Assembly: GCA_049724395.1 (NCBI GenBank)
Contig: JAUGWO010000046.1
Coordinates: 186,001-250,000, forward strand
DNA: 64,000 nt
DNA from: Spongospora subterranea f. sp. subterranea
Taxonomy: Eukaryota; Endomyxa: Phytomyxea; Phytomyxea; Plasmodiophorida
Direction: 5' to 3'
Under the pieces are notes generated by a model that was given only the letters and a program-made list of their open reading frames with translations, searched no databases and was not told the DNA's origin. Shown one piece after another: positions 10,188 through 21,111 of this stretch (positions are counted from its first letter, which is position 1; each line of letters opens with the position of its first letter). Position numbers and translations under genes: made by a program.

Positions 10188-12501
10188 ATGGAAACCATTC
10201 AGCCTTTCAGCAAACCGCTCCTAGATAGATCGCGAACTTCGATTTCGCATAATACTTCGAAAATAACAGTCCCCAACCTTGTCAAAGCGTTCTCAGCCGG
10301 TTCGGCTGATGATTTTCAGTCCATGGACACCATGGATTTCGGAACTTGGTTTGGCTTAGGCCATATCAGCGAAGTTATTTGGACAGAATTAGCCAAGTGT
10401 GCGCATCCGATCCCACTTGGGAATATTTCAGAAATCGACACCCAAATGTTTGACGTCACTACCGAAGGGTGCACCCGTTTGTTCCAGGTATTCGATAGGA
10501 CTTCAGACGGTCAAATATCCCGCTCTGAGCTCTTGGAAGGACTCCAATCCAAAGGATTTTCCGACCTTGACCAATGTCTGTCATTCGACAAGCTTATCGA
10601 CATCATCGAGATGCTAAATGAAGAGAATACAGTGACTCCTCTGCAGTTGGGATGGATTCTTCAGAGAATCAAACTGGAACAACTAACGGACCGGACATCG
10701 AGTAATTTCTTGAAATGCGTCATCAGCGGTTGCATAACCCCCGAACCTGGGAATCTCTGTTCAATCCAGTATAACGCTAAAGACTCCAAAACGCTCTGCA
10801 TTCGATCTAGCCAGGATATGCGAACTTTCTTTTGCAGAGATGATCGTCATAAAGACATTGCCAAAAACACAGGTACTCAAAGACACCAGAACCGTATTTA
10901 TTGGTGATGAAGATGCGATCATGTATTAGTTCAATGGATATCGTTAGACGATGTAGGGGGAATCATAGCTCATGCTGAGCCCTGCGTATCGGCGGAAACC
11001 AATCGGCGTATCATGCTGCTAATGGCGCTACGGTTCCGCCTTCATCCTTTAGCCCTTGACAAAATTCTGAACTTGCACTATGAAAGACCGAAAAGGTATC
11101 CGTTGAATGGTCATGTACGATATAGGTTTGTTGATAGTAGATCGCAGTTATATCCTTGGACGACATAATTTCATGATTATCCCGGTTTATCGTCTCACCA
11201 CACGGTCGATTCAGTCGTTTTCGAAATACATTCGGGCTCAGGAAACGGATTTCGGAAAGCAACGCGCTGAAGCTCTGTCGGTCATCCGGCCGTTCATCGA
11301 GATTGAGGAATGCGAAATCGCCATATTCAACGATATATTGACCTGGAATGAGCTGATTCATATCCAGACAAGATGGCGTCTGGCTAATATGAGGATGCAT
11401 TGCCGCATTCCAAGCGATATCAAAATCGCGTCTCAGGTTGCGCCAGAAGAGATTGCCACTCCCATATTCGCCGATCTGAAACGGCAATTGGAGACAAACT
11501 ACTCGTTGTTAAGGAGAGGGAACACAGAATGGCTACAGTTCGCTAGTATGAAACTATCGCTGATGCATGTGGTCATTCCTTTTTTTATTCATTTTGTGAA
11601 GTTCTAGATACGATTGGCAAGAGCCTTCTTAGCGTGACCGAATCATTGCGACATCTTATCGATTTCCACCAGGTAGGTTGACAACTGCTGTAGTATTGCT
11701 AAACTCAGATGTCGATATTAGGATTTACTGCATGCTCAAGAGGCAGCATATTCCAGAAGTGATCTGTTATTTCTCACTGAGCTTGGAGACGATCTAGGCA
11801 AGCGTTGAGAATACGATTTCTCTATACGTTCTAATCACGAAAACACATTTAGAGAGTCTTCAACGGAAAGTTCGACCATTACGAAGGATTGTCAGGAGCA
11901 TCGCTGAAGAGGATAAACACAGCGAAGGTGTCAGGTTGTCAACCAAGCAGCATGAGAACGGGTCGATTATCCTGACTGAGAGACATTAGGCGATATTTGT
12001 CTGACACTGACGAGGAGGTGACGAACTGCTTATCGGATATTGACCAGATGCTGGATCTCGTGGCGTCATTGAAGAATGAGGTTCGGATGTACAAAGACGC
12101 CCGACAGAGCGATATATTGTACGCGTTAACTGCAGGTACGATGATAACGTTGAACACCGATTCTGACAGCTGACCCTTTGATTTCAGTCACGACTACATT
12201 TGTGCCGGCACAGTTTTTAACAGTTAGTGCTCACCCGATTCTGTCTGAGTTTGTTGAAGAAATGGGCACTGCGTTGTAGGGGGTATATGGAATGAACTTC
12301 GCTGACCCCATTACTGGAGTGTCATCAATGCCAGAGCTAAACTGGTAATATGATTGGCGCGATGAAACTGGCCATGTTATAACTGACATCGATAATTTTG
12401 AAAGGAAATACGGATACGCCTTCTTCTGGATAATCGTCATCGTATTTCAAATTTTAATCGCAATCATATTTAGGAGGATGTTTGTGTCCAAATCAAAATA
12501 A
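10188..12501 (+). CDS. EF-hand + CorA-type Mg2+ transporter, copy B
   Basis: Ten exons (10188-10872, 10930-11095, 11148-11545, 11602-11672, 11722-11797, 11853-11934, 11990-12135, 12188-12222, 12280-12344, 12405-12501) join in frame to 606 aa. An EF-hand loop (FDRTSDGQISRSE) precedes the CorA domain with RLHPLALDKILN, a first membrane helix (TTFVPAQFLT), the GVYGMNF selectivity signature and a second helix (FFWIIVIVFQILIAII). The intron after 11797 begins with GC instead of GT. Gene order, intron positions and protein sequence match copy A through their length, so the two arose by tandem duplication. Transport of Mg2+ follows from the GMN motif; regulation by Ca2+ through the EF-hand is inference. 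Confidence 0.85.
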
Positions 12502-12903
12502 AAAAGTTGTGTTCAAAATCATCCTACAGCATCTTCTGCTTCACCGTTGATGAACCGCTCTAAAAATATAGCTAGTCTCTAAATATATATTCTTCACCTG
12601 TAAAATTCGTGCCGGCCATCGGCCATAACATTCAGCATATTCAAAACATATGGACGTTGCACTGTAAAGACTATAAAGAGGTATTGCGCGTGACCTCTCT
12701 CTGGTTCGGCGGATATGTCACGTGTGTACAGTGTCACTGTCAGGGGCCGCTCTTTACAGAAGTGTCGGTCACTTGCTGTTGTAGCGTTTCACTTGACGTG
12801 ACTGCATGCGACTGGAGTGTATCGTAGGTCTGTGATAGTGTTACGAGTGTGTCGGTGCCCAGGGCCCTTGGCAATATCGACAGCTGGGGCTGGGATAACG
12901 CCC
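12502..12903. other. Intergenic, no gene seen
   Basis: About 400 bases lie between the CorA copy B stop and the ATG13 start. An AATAAA-like AT-rich tail follows the CorA stop. No supported coding or RNA feature is seen. Confidence 0.4.
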
Positions 12904-14188
12904 ATGTCAGATGGGCCACATTCTCGGCCTCACATCATTGAGATCGTGAAAAAGCTCATCCATATTGTCTTATCCTCTAGGATATTGGCGGGAGAGAATG
13001 ATCCTAAAACGATATCGAGGTCATTCAACCTTGAGGTCACCGAGATGGAATCTGTCAAGAAGGCCCTGAACTCATTGACGTTAGATGTCGATACGGTACC
13101 AATCCGTTTCTGTGTTCTGAGGTCGCTGTTGATTTCCCATAACCACAGGCTATACCATTACATTTGGATATCTGCACATCGTCAAATACCAACCCTGAAG
13201 GTGTTCTTCTAGAGAGGTGGTCTCTGAATATTGTGAAACCGGCATCGCATAAGGCCATATCGTTAGATGATGTCTCCCATGCAACCACATTTCAACACGC
13301 CTTAATCATGTTAAGGTCATTACACTCGGCTCTAAGGATTCTTCCAGCCCATACATTATTCTGTTTGGGAGAATCTGCGTTATCTCGTCTAGATCCATTA
13401 CCTTTCGCGATATTCTTCTTTATCAACAGTGGCGCCCCTAGTCCTTGCAGAACATTTGACGGTGCGCATGTCAAGAACTTCGTATTCTCCCCCCTAAATA
13501 CTGGATTAACCGGTATACTTAACCTTTCTGTGTTCTATCGTACGAGAGTTCAATACACAGCTGCAATAGCGACACCCGATCTGGTGAAATCTCAAATCAT
13601 CTCGAACTACATCGCCCCTAGTCCAAGTCCTCGATCGCGATCTTGCGGTCACGATTCCAGTGTTTTACTACATGATCGGCAAGCGTTGGCGTTGACCGCT
13701 CAATCGTCTCAACTTGAACTATCGGGTGAGGTCGGTCCAGCTTTTGCTGGAAGGTCGACGTTCCGGATGACGCCAACCATATCCAGTCATATTCGCACCG
13801 AGCTTTCTGCCAATCAGGTCGCACAGATCACGTCGTCGTTCAAACCGTCGCCGTCCCCTCCGCTCTCGACCTCCCCGTTCGTTATTCACACCGAACATCT
13901 GCTGATGAATACAATATGCAACGATGGTCTGGGATTCGCTAGAACCGAACCCGGTGATTCTCATGCAGAGGTTGTTATCATCCTGTAATCTGGGCTTAAA
14001 CCACGAAATTGACACTTGGCTGTATCTATTCATAGGTTGGAGCATTCTTATCCGTCCTTAGGAATGCGCCATCCAAGTTGACCTCGCTAGAAACCGTTCA
14101 AGCCTCTGTAGATGATCTGTTTTGCGAGATCGATAGATGTCTTACTGTCAATTCTGCGCTGAAAAAACTGGTATTGCCAGGCAAGTAG
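12904..14188 (+). CDS. ATG13: Autophagy-related protein 13 (HORMA domain)
   Basis: Three exons (12904-13095, 13149-13970, 14036-14188; introns 53 and 65 nt) give 388 aa. ATG13 is the regulatory partner of the ATG1/ULK1 kinase and acts at the start of autophagosome formation. The HORMA fold is visible as IPLHLDICTSS, then LLERWSLNIV (the family's LLERW signature), a helix HALIMLRSLHSALRILPAH (family LLRSLYSLLRLLPAY) and the strand pair FSPLNTGLTGILNLSVFY. A Ser/Pro-rich, probably disordered and phosphorylated linker of about 140 residues follows. The last exon begins VGAFLSVLRNAPS, resembling the C-terminal kinase-binding segment of plant and animal ATG13. The start is the first ATG of the open frame. 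Confidence 0.85.
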
Positions 14189-14730
14189 AATGGATTTTAA
14201 AAGGATCCAGCCTCATCGCAATCTTGCTGAGTCATGTTTCGGCACTGCCATATCAAAGCGTTCCTGTTCGACCCAATCGGTACATATGAGAGCATATGAA
14301 AAAAACAACAAGGACAAAAGAGTGTTTAATAGATGGAATTTCGATAGCTGCGTTCACCATAATAAATCAACATTGCGGCTAAACGATCGTTCCGGGTGGC
14401 AAACAAATTGCCGGCGGTTGTTTCTGAACTCACTGTATCGACCCTGACAGATCCATTTCCTACGTGTATTTGTACCGGTTTTTGACCATGACAAAAACAC
14501 AACGATGAACTGATTAGTAGTAGAAAAAATGCCTTGAATTTCCCAATTCAGGCCGAATATGGGCGTTAAATTTTCAAGTCCAGACGGAGACCTTGAAAAA
14601 AAAAAAACATTTTCATCGAGACCCTTGGGTACACAAGGTACAGTTCTACACTGTAGAGATTGTTTTAACACTGTCAGGATTTTGACAAGACAAGTGAGTT
14701 TCTGGCAAGTGGTCGAGTGAAGGCGTCGTC
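14189..14730. other. Intergenic, no gene seen
   Basis: About 540 AT-rich bases lie between ATG13 and the BRCT gene, with a poly-A tract near 14597. Short open frames on both strands carry no family similarity. Confidence 0.4.
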
Positions 14731-15486
14731 ATGGAGTTAATGCATGGGCCGACATTAACTGACCACTCGGCCGATAAACGGAAAGCGCCCAGCAGTGATT
14801 ACTGGAAATGGCGGGAAGACTACTCGCGGCGTAAGGTTGGGGTTTGCACAACCACGCCGCTCGGGGATTCTGCCCAGATTGGTTGACTTCTATGAAAGGC
14901 GCCCGACTCGGAGATGTACAAGACGTTGCTGAAGGAGCGGCAAATCGATGCAGATGTCGAGCAATCCTGGCCGCAGATCTTCCAGAATGCAGTCCTGTAC
15001 TTCAACGGTCGTACCGGGGAATATTCAGCGATCCATCTGGCGAATTTAGGTCGTCAACTTCATACTGAACGGTTTTTTATCTTCTGATTTTTTCCACGAT
15101 CAGTTCGTTTATGTGGGGGACAATCGGCTGCTTTGCTCGCCAAAAGACGAGTGACCCATGTCATTTGTGTCAATTTATCTGCTTCGAAGACTGGACAAAT
15201 CCAAACGTCGGGTTTGAAAAGCAAAATCCATTATGTGCGTCCTGGTAGGATATTTGCATTTAAATAGAGTTGGTGCAATTTCATTTAGGTTGTTGGGGCA
15301 GATTGGATTCTAGATTCTATACTTAAGAGGAGACGTCAGAGTGAGTTTTCTTATACTGTAATTCAGAAGGCGCTTGGCAATACCGCTATCACAGATTATT
15401 TCAAAAACTCAAAGAGTACGAGAACGATATCTCCACAAGGTTTCGATGAAAAGGCACCGAAGAAAGCGAAACTGATATCGAGATAA
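14731..15486 (+). CDS. Short BRCT-domain protein like the N-terminus of REV1
   Basis: Four exons (14731-14835, 14899-15049, 15104-15234, 15289-15486; introns 54-63 nt) join in frame to 194 aa. Residues of about 50-150 form one BRCT domain of the REV1 type: PQIFQNAVLYFNG (REV1 has F-GV-IYVNGYT), LVRLCGGQ, RRVTHVICVNL and VGADWILDSI, with the conserved Trp. The short N-terminus carries YWKWREDY, like REV1's WGGYM region. REV1 proteins continue into a Y-family DNA polymerase, but here the frame stops about 45 residues after the domain, and no polymerase follows. The tail has NTAITDYF, close to a PCNA-interacting PIP box (Q-x-x-I-x-x-F/Y-F) but with Asn in place of Gln, and then basic residues. 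A role in translesion repair at PCNA is inference. Confidence 0.7.
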
Positions 15487-15516
15487 AACTGCTCAATGTC
15501 AGATCTGTAAATTAAA

Positions 15517-16339
15517 TTAACTGTAATGATGTTTAGATTGTTTAATTGTTGGGGATAGTGAAACTACATTTGTTGGGCTTATGTCTGCCATACGCGTCCT
15601 GGTTTCGTTCATTTGCAGTTTCAGCCTCCAATATCGTGATGGCTGTGGTGTTGTTAAAGGGGATACCATATCGGATCCATGCGCTCTGCGAACGTCGGCC
15701 GGCGATTTAAACATTGGCAAATCGATGGCGGTTGGCGTTTGCACTTTGATTGGCGACATTAACATCGCGTCGATCCTATCGGGAGATCGGTTTTGCTCAG
15801 CTCGCATAAATTCAGACATGATGGACGACGCCGATAATTTTGTGGAGCAATCTAAGGAAATATCCGTTATCGTTGAGGTTGACGAAACCGATGTTGATAT
15901 GACAGCTTGATATATCTCTGAACATGTTGGCCCATTCAGCATTATCCTAATGAAGAGTGATCGAGGAATATACCAGCCATGCAAAGAGATTCATCAACCT
16001 GGGCTGCTGCAGACACGGTGTCGGTGGTGGAACTGTTCAACTGATTAGGAACTCCATCTGGTGCTTCAGGATTCGCTGAAACCACATCGAGATTCTGAGC
16101 CAGCTAGTGGCAAGGTTTGGGTTGAGATATCGATTATGGTCGATGAAAAATACCTGTTCTAAAGGATCGTCAATGATAGTGGAATTTTGGGTAAATATCT
16201 CGGACGTGTCTGGAAAATTGAAATGATGAGGCAGTTGATCGAATGGGGAATGTGGTGCCCCTGGGTCTAGGTCAGATCGAGTGATGGAGCGGTGTTGGTG
16301 TTCACAATCGGTTTTGGGCGATACGGACCCCATCTCCAT
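15517..16339 (-). CDS. Hypothetical Ser/Thr/Pro-rich protein
   Basis: Three exons (16339-16154, 16094-15974, 15917-15517) join in frame to 235 aa; introns are 59 and 56 nt with good GT and AG ends. The protein is predicted to be largely disordered and contains several SP/TP sites (SVSPKT, NRSPDR, LMSPIK, VSPLTTPQ, ISPTN), consistent with phosphorylation by proline-directed kinases. No conserved domain is recognised. It converges on the BRCT gene, with only 30 bases between the two stop codons. Confidence 0.55.
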
Positions 16340-16668
16340 GTACTGTTATTACCGCCACCACCAGGGTACCTGTGGTAGTTGTGTATTGGTTATGGGATTG
16401 GGGACACACCAAGTCTCTCACCAAATCCCATTCATTCCCCAATTGCGATCCAATACACCCGATAGCGGGCGAGGTAATCTTCAACAACTTCGGTCCTAAT
16501 TTCACTCATCTTGCGATTAATTGTCTAATCCAGCAACAACTCAACGACACATCAAGAAATGTTGGAAAACGTAAAAGTTCTGAGCTTTGAAGTTTATCGG
16601 TTTAGTTAATAAATAATATAAGCGATGAGTCATGTACATAGAGAAGGGTGAAACTGGTAAAATCATAT
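16340..16668. other. Intergenic, no gene seen
   Basis: About 330 bases lie between the start of the disordered protein gene and the 3' end of PPP2R3C. AATAAATAATATAAG near 16609 could serve as poly-A signal-rich 3' sequence. No supported coding frame. Confidence 0.35.
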
Positions 16669-18372
16669 TTAGGTCTGAGACATTTCCCGATTATCATAGT
16701 CCTATTGAACGTGATCAATTTTGTGAACGGCTTGACACGAGGTGAAAGTTTACCCAGAACCCATTGATATCAGTAAGAATTGAGACAACGGTGGAACCAA
16801 CACCCGATACTATCAGATCATTCAAAGTAATCCGGTCTGATATTTTCGGATGAACCATGTCAAAAATTTCATTAGTCACATCTTCAATCCGCACTGCATC
16901 GATGCCGAATTCCGCCATCTTTGATAACACGCTCTATGAATTTGGAACGGTTAGGTTAGAGTTAACCTGACGATAGAAAATGACTGCAGACCTTGAAAAA
17001 TGTATGCAGTGTGTAAGCGGTAACGTACCCACATTCATCAACATCAAGGACTTTCCAGAAAAATCTTAAGGCTTGAGGAGAATCTCGTTTTTCTAGCGCT
17101 AGCTCTATGTCCAAGAATGTTTTATAATCCTAAAACACGTTTGAAACTGAGAAACATTGGAGGCCAGCAGAGGTAAATGTATGTACGAGTTCGCCTGAAT
17201 ATGTCCGAAGAACTTGAAACAAACGGTCGACAAAAAAGTCTGTCAGCACGCCATCCTGGTGTGCGGCGAATTCCGCCTTGCTTAACATCCCATTTTGATC
17301 TTTATCTAGTTTCAAATACGAACCTAAGCTGAATTCAGATTTCGTCAGAATTGGCGCTGTTGAGAACCTGTCCTAACCATAGACACGAAGCACGGAGGAT
17401 GCAGAGAACCAGGACTTGTTTTCTTCTCCGTCAGAAGGTGGATGCCTAAGTTCACTAAATTCTCGCATAAGTCGACTGGTTACAAGATCGCTTATTTTGA
17501 TTCTGCCTGATGAAGGTCTCAATAACACAAAAACTGCAGATTAGTGCACGAAAAGGACCTTTTTTTGATGGATCCAAGACGAAGAATATATACCGTGAAG
17601 CGGTGTAAACGTAGAACTGATAAAATGCTTCATCCAATGCCCGGAGTTGACACATATCGGGGATTTCTTCAAAAATATATCGATCTACATCATGCTCGGA
17701 TAGGTAACCTTGACCGGAAGTATCTAATGAAGTTAGTGATATTCGAAGCGAGTCAGCCGCCACTAGCGTTCCACAGTCAGCGCAGGAACCCAGTTGACGC
17801 AAGACTGCAATACCTTTGAGAACAATATAGTGATATAAGGCTCCACTATTGATCCTGGTGCGGTCATCTCTGGAAAATCGAGCGAAAACCAGAGGCTTAA
17901 AGAAAGAGCGAACTCTAAGAGGGCATCGGTTTCGAACTTCGCGAAACCCTCCATAACCAATCTGAGAAGACATCAGTAAGACAATATGCACTTGTTTCGA
18001 CACATCCTACCAAATCATAAGATTCGCCATCTTTTTCCACTCTGACCGAAAACTGCATTAACAAGTTGAATACCACATCCAAGTCGTTGTCATCAGGCAG
18101 TTCCGCATCTGTGTTGTGGGAGACAAAGGGAATTAAACTTCGGAGCCATTATAATGGTGCGTCTAACCTTTTTTGTCCAGAAATTTTCGCCTAGCTTCAT
18201 CCAGAACCATACTGGAAAGCTGGCTGTCGTTCGTCTGGGGAAAATAAAAGCAAGGTATACCAGCTTTTTCGTTCACAGTAGGCACAATCGGCCAGCTGGT
18301 CTTGGCTGAGGCTGTTCTACATCGGGCGACCCCGTCCTGGTCGGCACCAGATTCGCAATGGCTCATTACCAT
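16669..18372 (-). CDS. PPP2R3C: PP2A regulatory subunit B''-gamma (EF-hand)
   Basis: Eight exons (18372-18168, 18108-18011, 17961-17559, 17506-17378, 17323-17187, 17129-16992, 16933-16754, 16674-16669) give 431 aa, near the usual 450. This subunit targets protein phosphatase 2A; the plant homologue TON2/FASS controls cortical microtubules and animal G5PR acts at centrosomes. Diagnostic blocks: IPCFYFP (family IPRFYYRLP), GQGYLSEHDVDRYI, FYQFYVYTASRYIFFVLDP, WFSASSVLRVYG, the EF-hand LDKDQNGMLSKAEF and NEIFDMVHPK. The final two codons depend on a 79-nt intron; if it is not used, the protein runs 14 residues further to a stop at 16715. Confidence 0.88.
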
Positions 18373-18984
18373 ATCTGTTGATCATGTACGGAATGAGCTG
18401 ATTAACCGAATGAGTATATAGCCGCACAGGAGAGGGACGACAGGTAACAGTAACGGACGACTGTGAGAGAAGGCTGCTGCTGCTGCTGCTGGCCTCCTCC
18501 GCTCTCTCGTAAGTCGTAACGAATCCTCTATATCAGTAATGATGATGGACGGCGTTACATGTGTTGGCCGTGTCGTGGCTCTGGGCAAATATTACTGGGC
18601 CTGGCAAAGGCGACACTCAGGTACCTCGACCAGTCAGGGGTTTCCTTCTCGTTGTTATCTTCGGAGCGCCGCCTACCTTCATTTCAATGTCTACAAACAG
18701 GGAGTCGGCTCAATATTTCGATTTTTGTATAAACAGCGATTGCCGTTCTGCATCGGTTGCCCTTTTCGCGTTTTAACAGCTTCAGCTAATTTGATGTTTT
18801 AATAGTAATCGTGAGTTCTGAAAATTAAAGAAAAAGGACGGGGCAATTACAAATTAGAGGGTGAAGGTTGCGGTTGGATTCTGTTGGGCGACGGTACAGT
18901 ATGACTACCCATCTCCAAGCTTTTAACATATTCACCAACGCTCTGTGTTGGAACTAGATCGGTTTTGTCATTGTGTTGGATTTC
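18373..18984. other. Intergenic with a short GCT repeat
   Basis: About 610 bases lie between PPP2R3C and the prolyl-tRNA synthetase 3' end. A run of five GCT triplets occurs near 18475-18490. Open frames here are short and overlap each other; no gene is supported. Confidence 0.4.
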
Positions 18985-20949
18985 CTACTCAACATTTGCA
19001 TCAAACTCATGGAGATATTGTTATCAGCAAAGCTGTCCTTACAACTAAACCTCTTGTCAGGTCGCGCCCAATCACAATTTTAATGGGAAACCCAATCAGA
19101 TCAGCTTGACGAAATTTAACTCCCAAGTTCATATCGTATCTATCGTCCAATACAATATCGCCTTTGTATCCTGGCTGCAACTGCAATTCGTCATATATAT
19201 CGTGGGCCGCGTCAATAGCTTCCCGAGCGTTAGACCCAAGAATGACGGCCTTGTATGGCGCTATTGGCAGCGGCCAACGAATTGTGCCTGACGAGGATCC
19301 AGTACACGATGACTCGACAACGGCTTGCATGATTCGTGTGAGACCCAAACCATAACATCCCATGTTAAAGAAGTCTGTGGAGCCGTCAGCTCGTTTGAAT
19401 GATGCATTGAGCTTCTTGGAATATTTCGTGCCGAGATGGAATATATGGCCAACTTCAATACCACGTGTCGCCTTTAGTCCTGAACCCTCACAATGGTTTA
19501 TGCATCGATCGCCTGGAAGAACAGTCTGATTGCCAAATATCAAATGCGAAATGGGAATGAAAAGGTCTTCGCAATGCAGTTTCTACCTTACAATGAATAT
19601 GGAGTTGATTTGAATCCCGAACTCCATGAGCGATATCGATATCAATCATGTTTACCGTATTAGAAATAGGTCTAATAGCAGACCTGTCTTGGTCGGTCAA
19701 CAGTCGGCATGGTTTATTCAGCTGTCGCTGCAACAGATGAAGGTTAGGCTGTCTGCCTTTACCCACTTTAACCGTGAAGATCGCTTCGGGAGCCGGATCA
19801 TCAGTTATTAGATCTTAACCAGATTCAGTTGCTAACAGATATATATTGGGAGGTCTTTATTCGTTGAACTTACCCGTCGTGCAAAGGAACTCATCGTGAT
19901 CTGTTGAGTTCACGGATTCTGGTGCTATCGATACGGCTGTCTCTAAATTAGCAGCATATCCACAGGAATCGCACATTAGAAGGTTGTCGTCAGCGCCATG
20001 ATCTGACAATATATGGAACTCGTGTGAAAGGTTTCCTCCAATTGTTCCACTATCAGCCAATACTCTATGGACCTGTCAATCCTATCGACTTCAGTAATCT
20101 CAAATACACATTGCAGGACGAGAGTGTTCTGACAGGAATTCCAATGCGCCTGAATATCTGAAAGTACGCATTAGACACGGCATGATAAGTTTCAGTAGCT
20201 TTTTCCTGAGATTCATCAAAAGAATACATGTCCTGTAGACTGAGGTCATAATCGAAATGTCAATTCACCATCCGATGCAAACAACACCTTCATTAAAAAC
20301 TCTCGGCACCGCAGCAGCCCAAATCTCGGCCGGATTTCGTCGCGGAACTTGGTGTTAATTTGGTGTAAACGAATCGGCAGAGAACGATACGATAACGATT
20401 CATTGCCCAGTAAATTTGTAATTTCCTATGTTAATCGTTAATCTATTTCTCATCCCTTTCTTTCGGTGCGGTAACCTCTTCGCAAGTTGGTGGCTAAACA
20501 GAATTGCTGACCATTTCGATCAACAAACTTGAAAATCTATTTTGAATTGGTTTACTACCAAATCTGAACCGATCTTGCTGTAATGACTGACCTCTTTACC
20601 ACATTCGTTCCATCGCCCTGTGGTTTCCCATAAACTGGACCCGCTCAAGCAGGGAATCTGGATTCGCTGCGACGAAATGGCGCTCATCTCGGATTCCACA
20701 ATATCCTCTACTTTCTTAAGGATCCTCATCGCCAATGGCATCAAAGTATAAACCCCCGGTTCAGACTAAGAGAGGAACCGGTCAGTTTCGACCATGAGCG
20801 ATTTGACTCGGTTTTGTGTCAACCTTCCGGATGAGCCCAGATCGGACCATGAGCTGATGCCCAGGCAAGACGACATCGGAAGGCGCCTGCTTTAGCATCG
20901 GGATAAACAGCTGCGACATTGCCAGCCGAGACCGGCTCAGCGAGGTCAT
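18985..20949 (-). CDS. Prolyl-tRNA synthetase, bacterial (organellar) type
   Basis: Exons 20949-20824, 20765-20592, 20527-20476, 20425-20288, 20232-20134, 20072-19874, 19813-19587, 19525-19043 and 19005-18985 read as a ProRS of the bacterial/PARS2 type, which charges tRNA-Pro in mitochondria. Visible class II motifs: [17 protein letters not shown] at the N-terminus, [13 protein letters not shown] (family PTHEE), [15 protein letters not shown] (motif 2), [29 protein letters not shown] and the motif 3 block [11 protein letters not shown] segment between 19813 and 19587 occupies the place of the bacterial insertion (editing) domain. Exon 20527-20476 encodes a DRNGQQFC stretch and then PTCEE one base out of frame, so there is a 1-nt frameshift or a sequence error. 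The last small intron (37 nt) is uncertain. Confidence 0.8.
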
Positions 20950-21111
20950 TGGTTGATGAACCGGTTCCCCTCCGAGTGATTTGGTCAACGGGGCAACTGC
21001 ATTTGGGCACGGTGCTGTCGCGCAGTTGACCACTTCGCAACCTGTACAGATCTGAAACGTTGTGCCCACTCTGGCCAGGGCCAGGGGCCAGGGGTCAGGG
21101 CCACTCTCGTC
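20950..21111. promoter_or_regulatory. Divergent promoter region
   Basis: Only 162 bases separate the ATG of prolyl-tRNA synthetase (minus strand) from the ATG of the HEAT/ARM gene (plus strand), so both must be transcribed from this stretch. It includes a tandem GGCCAGG-type repeat near 21072-21090. No TATA element is obvious. Confidence 0.45.
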
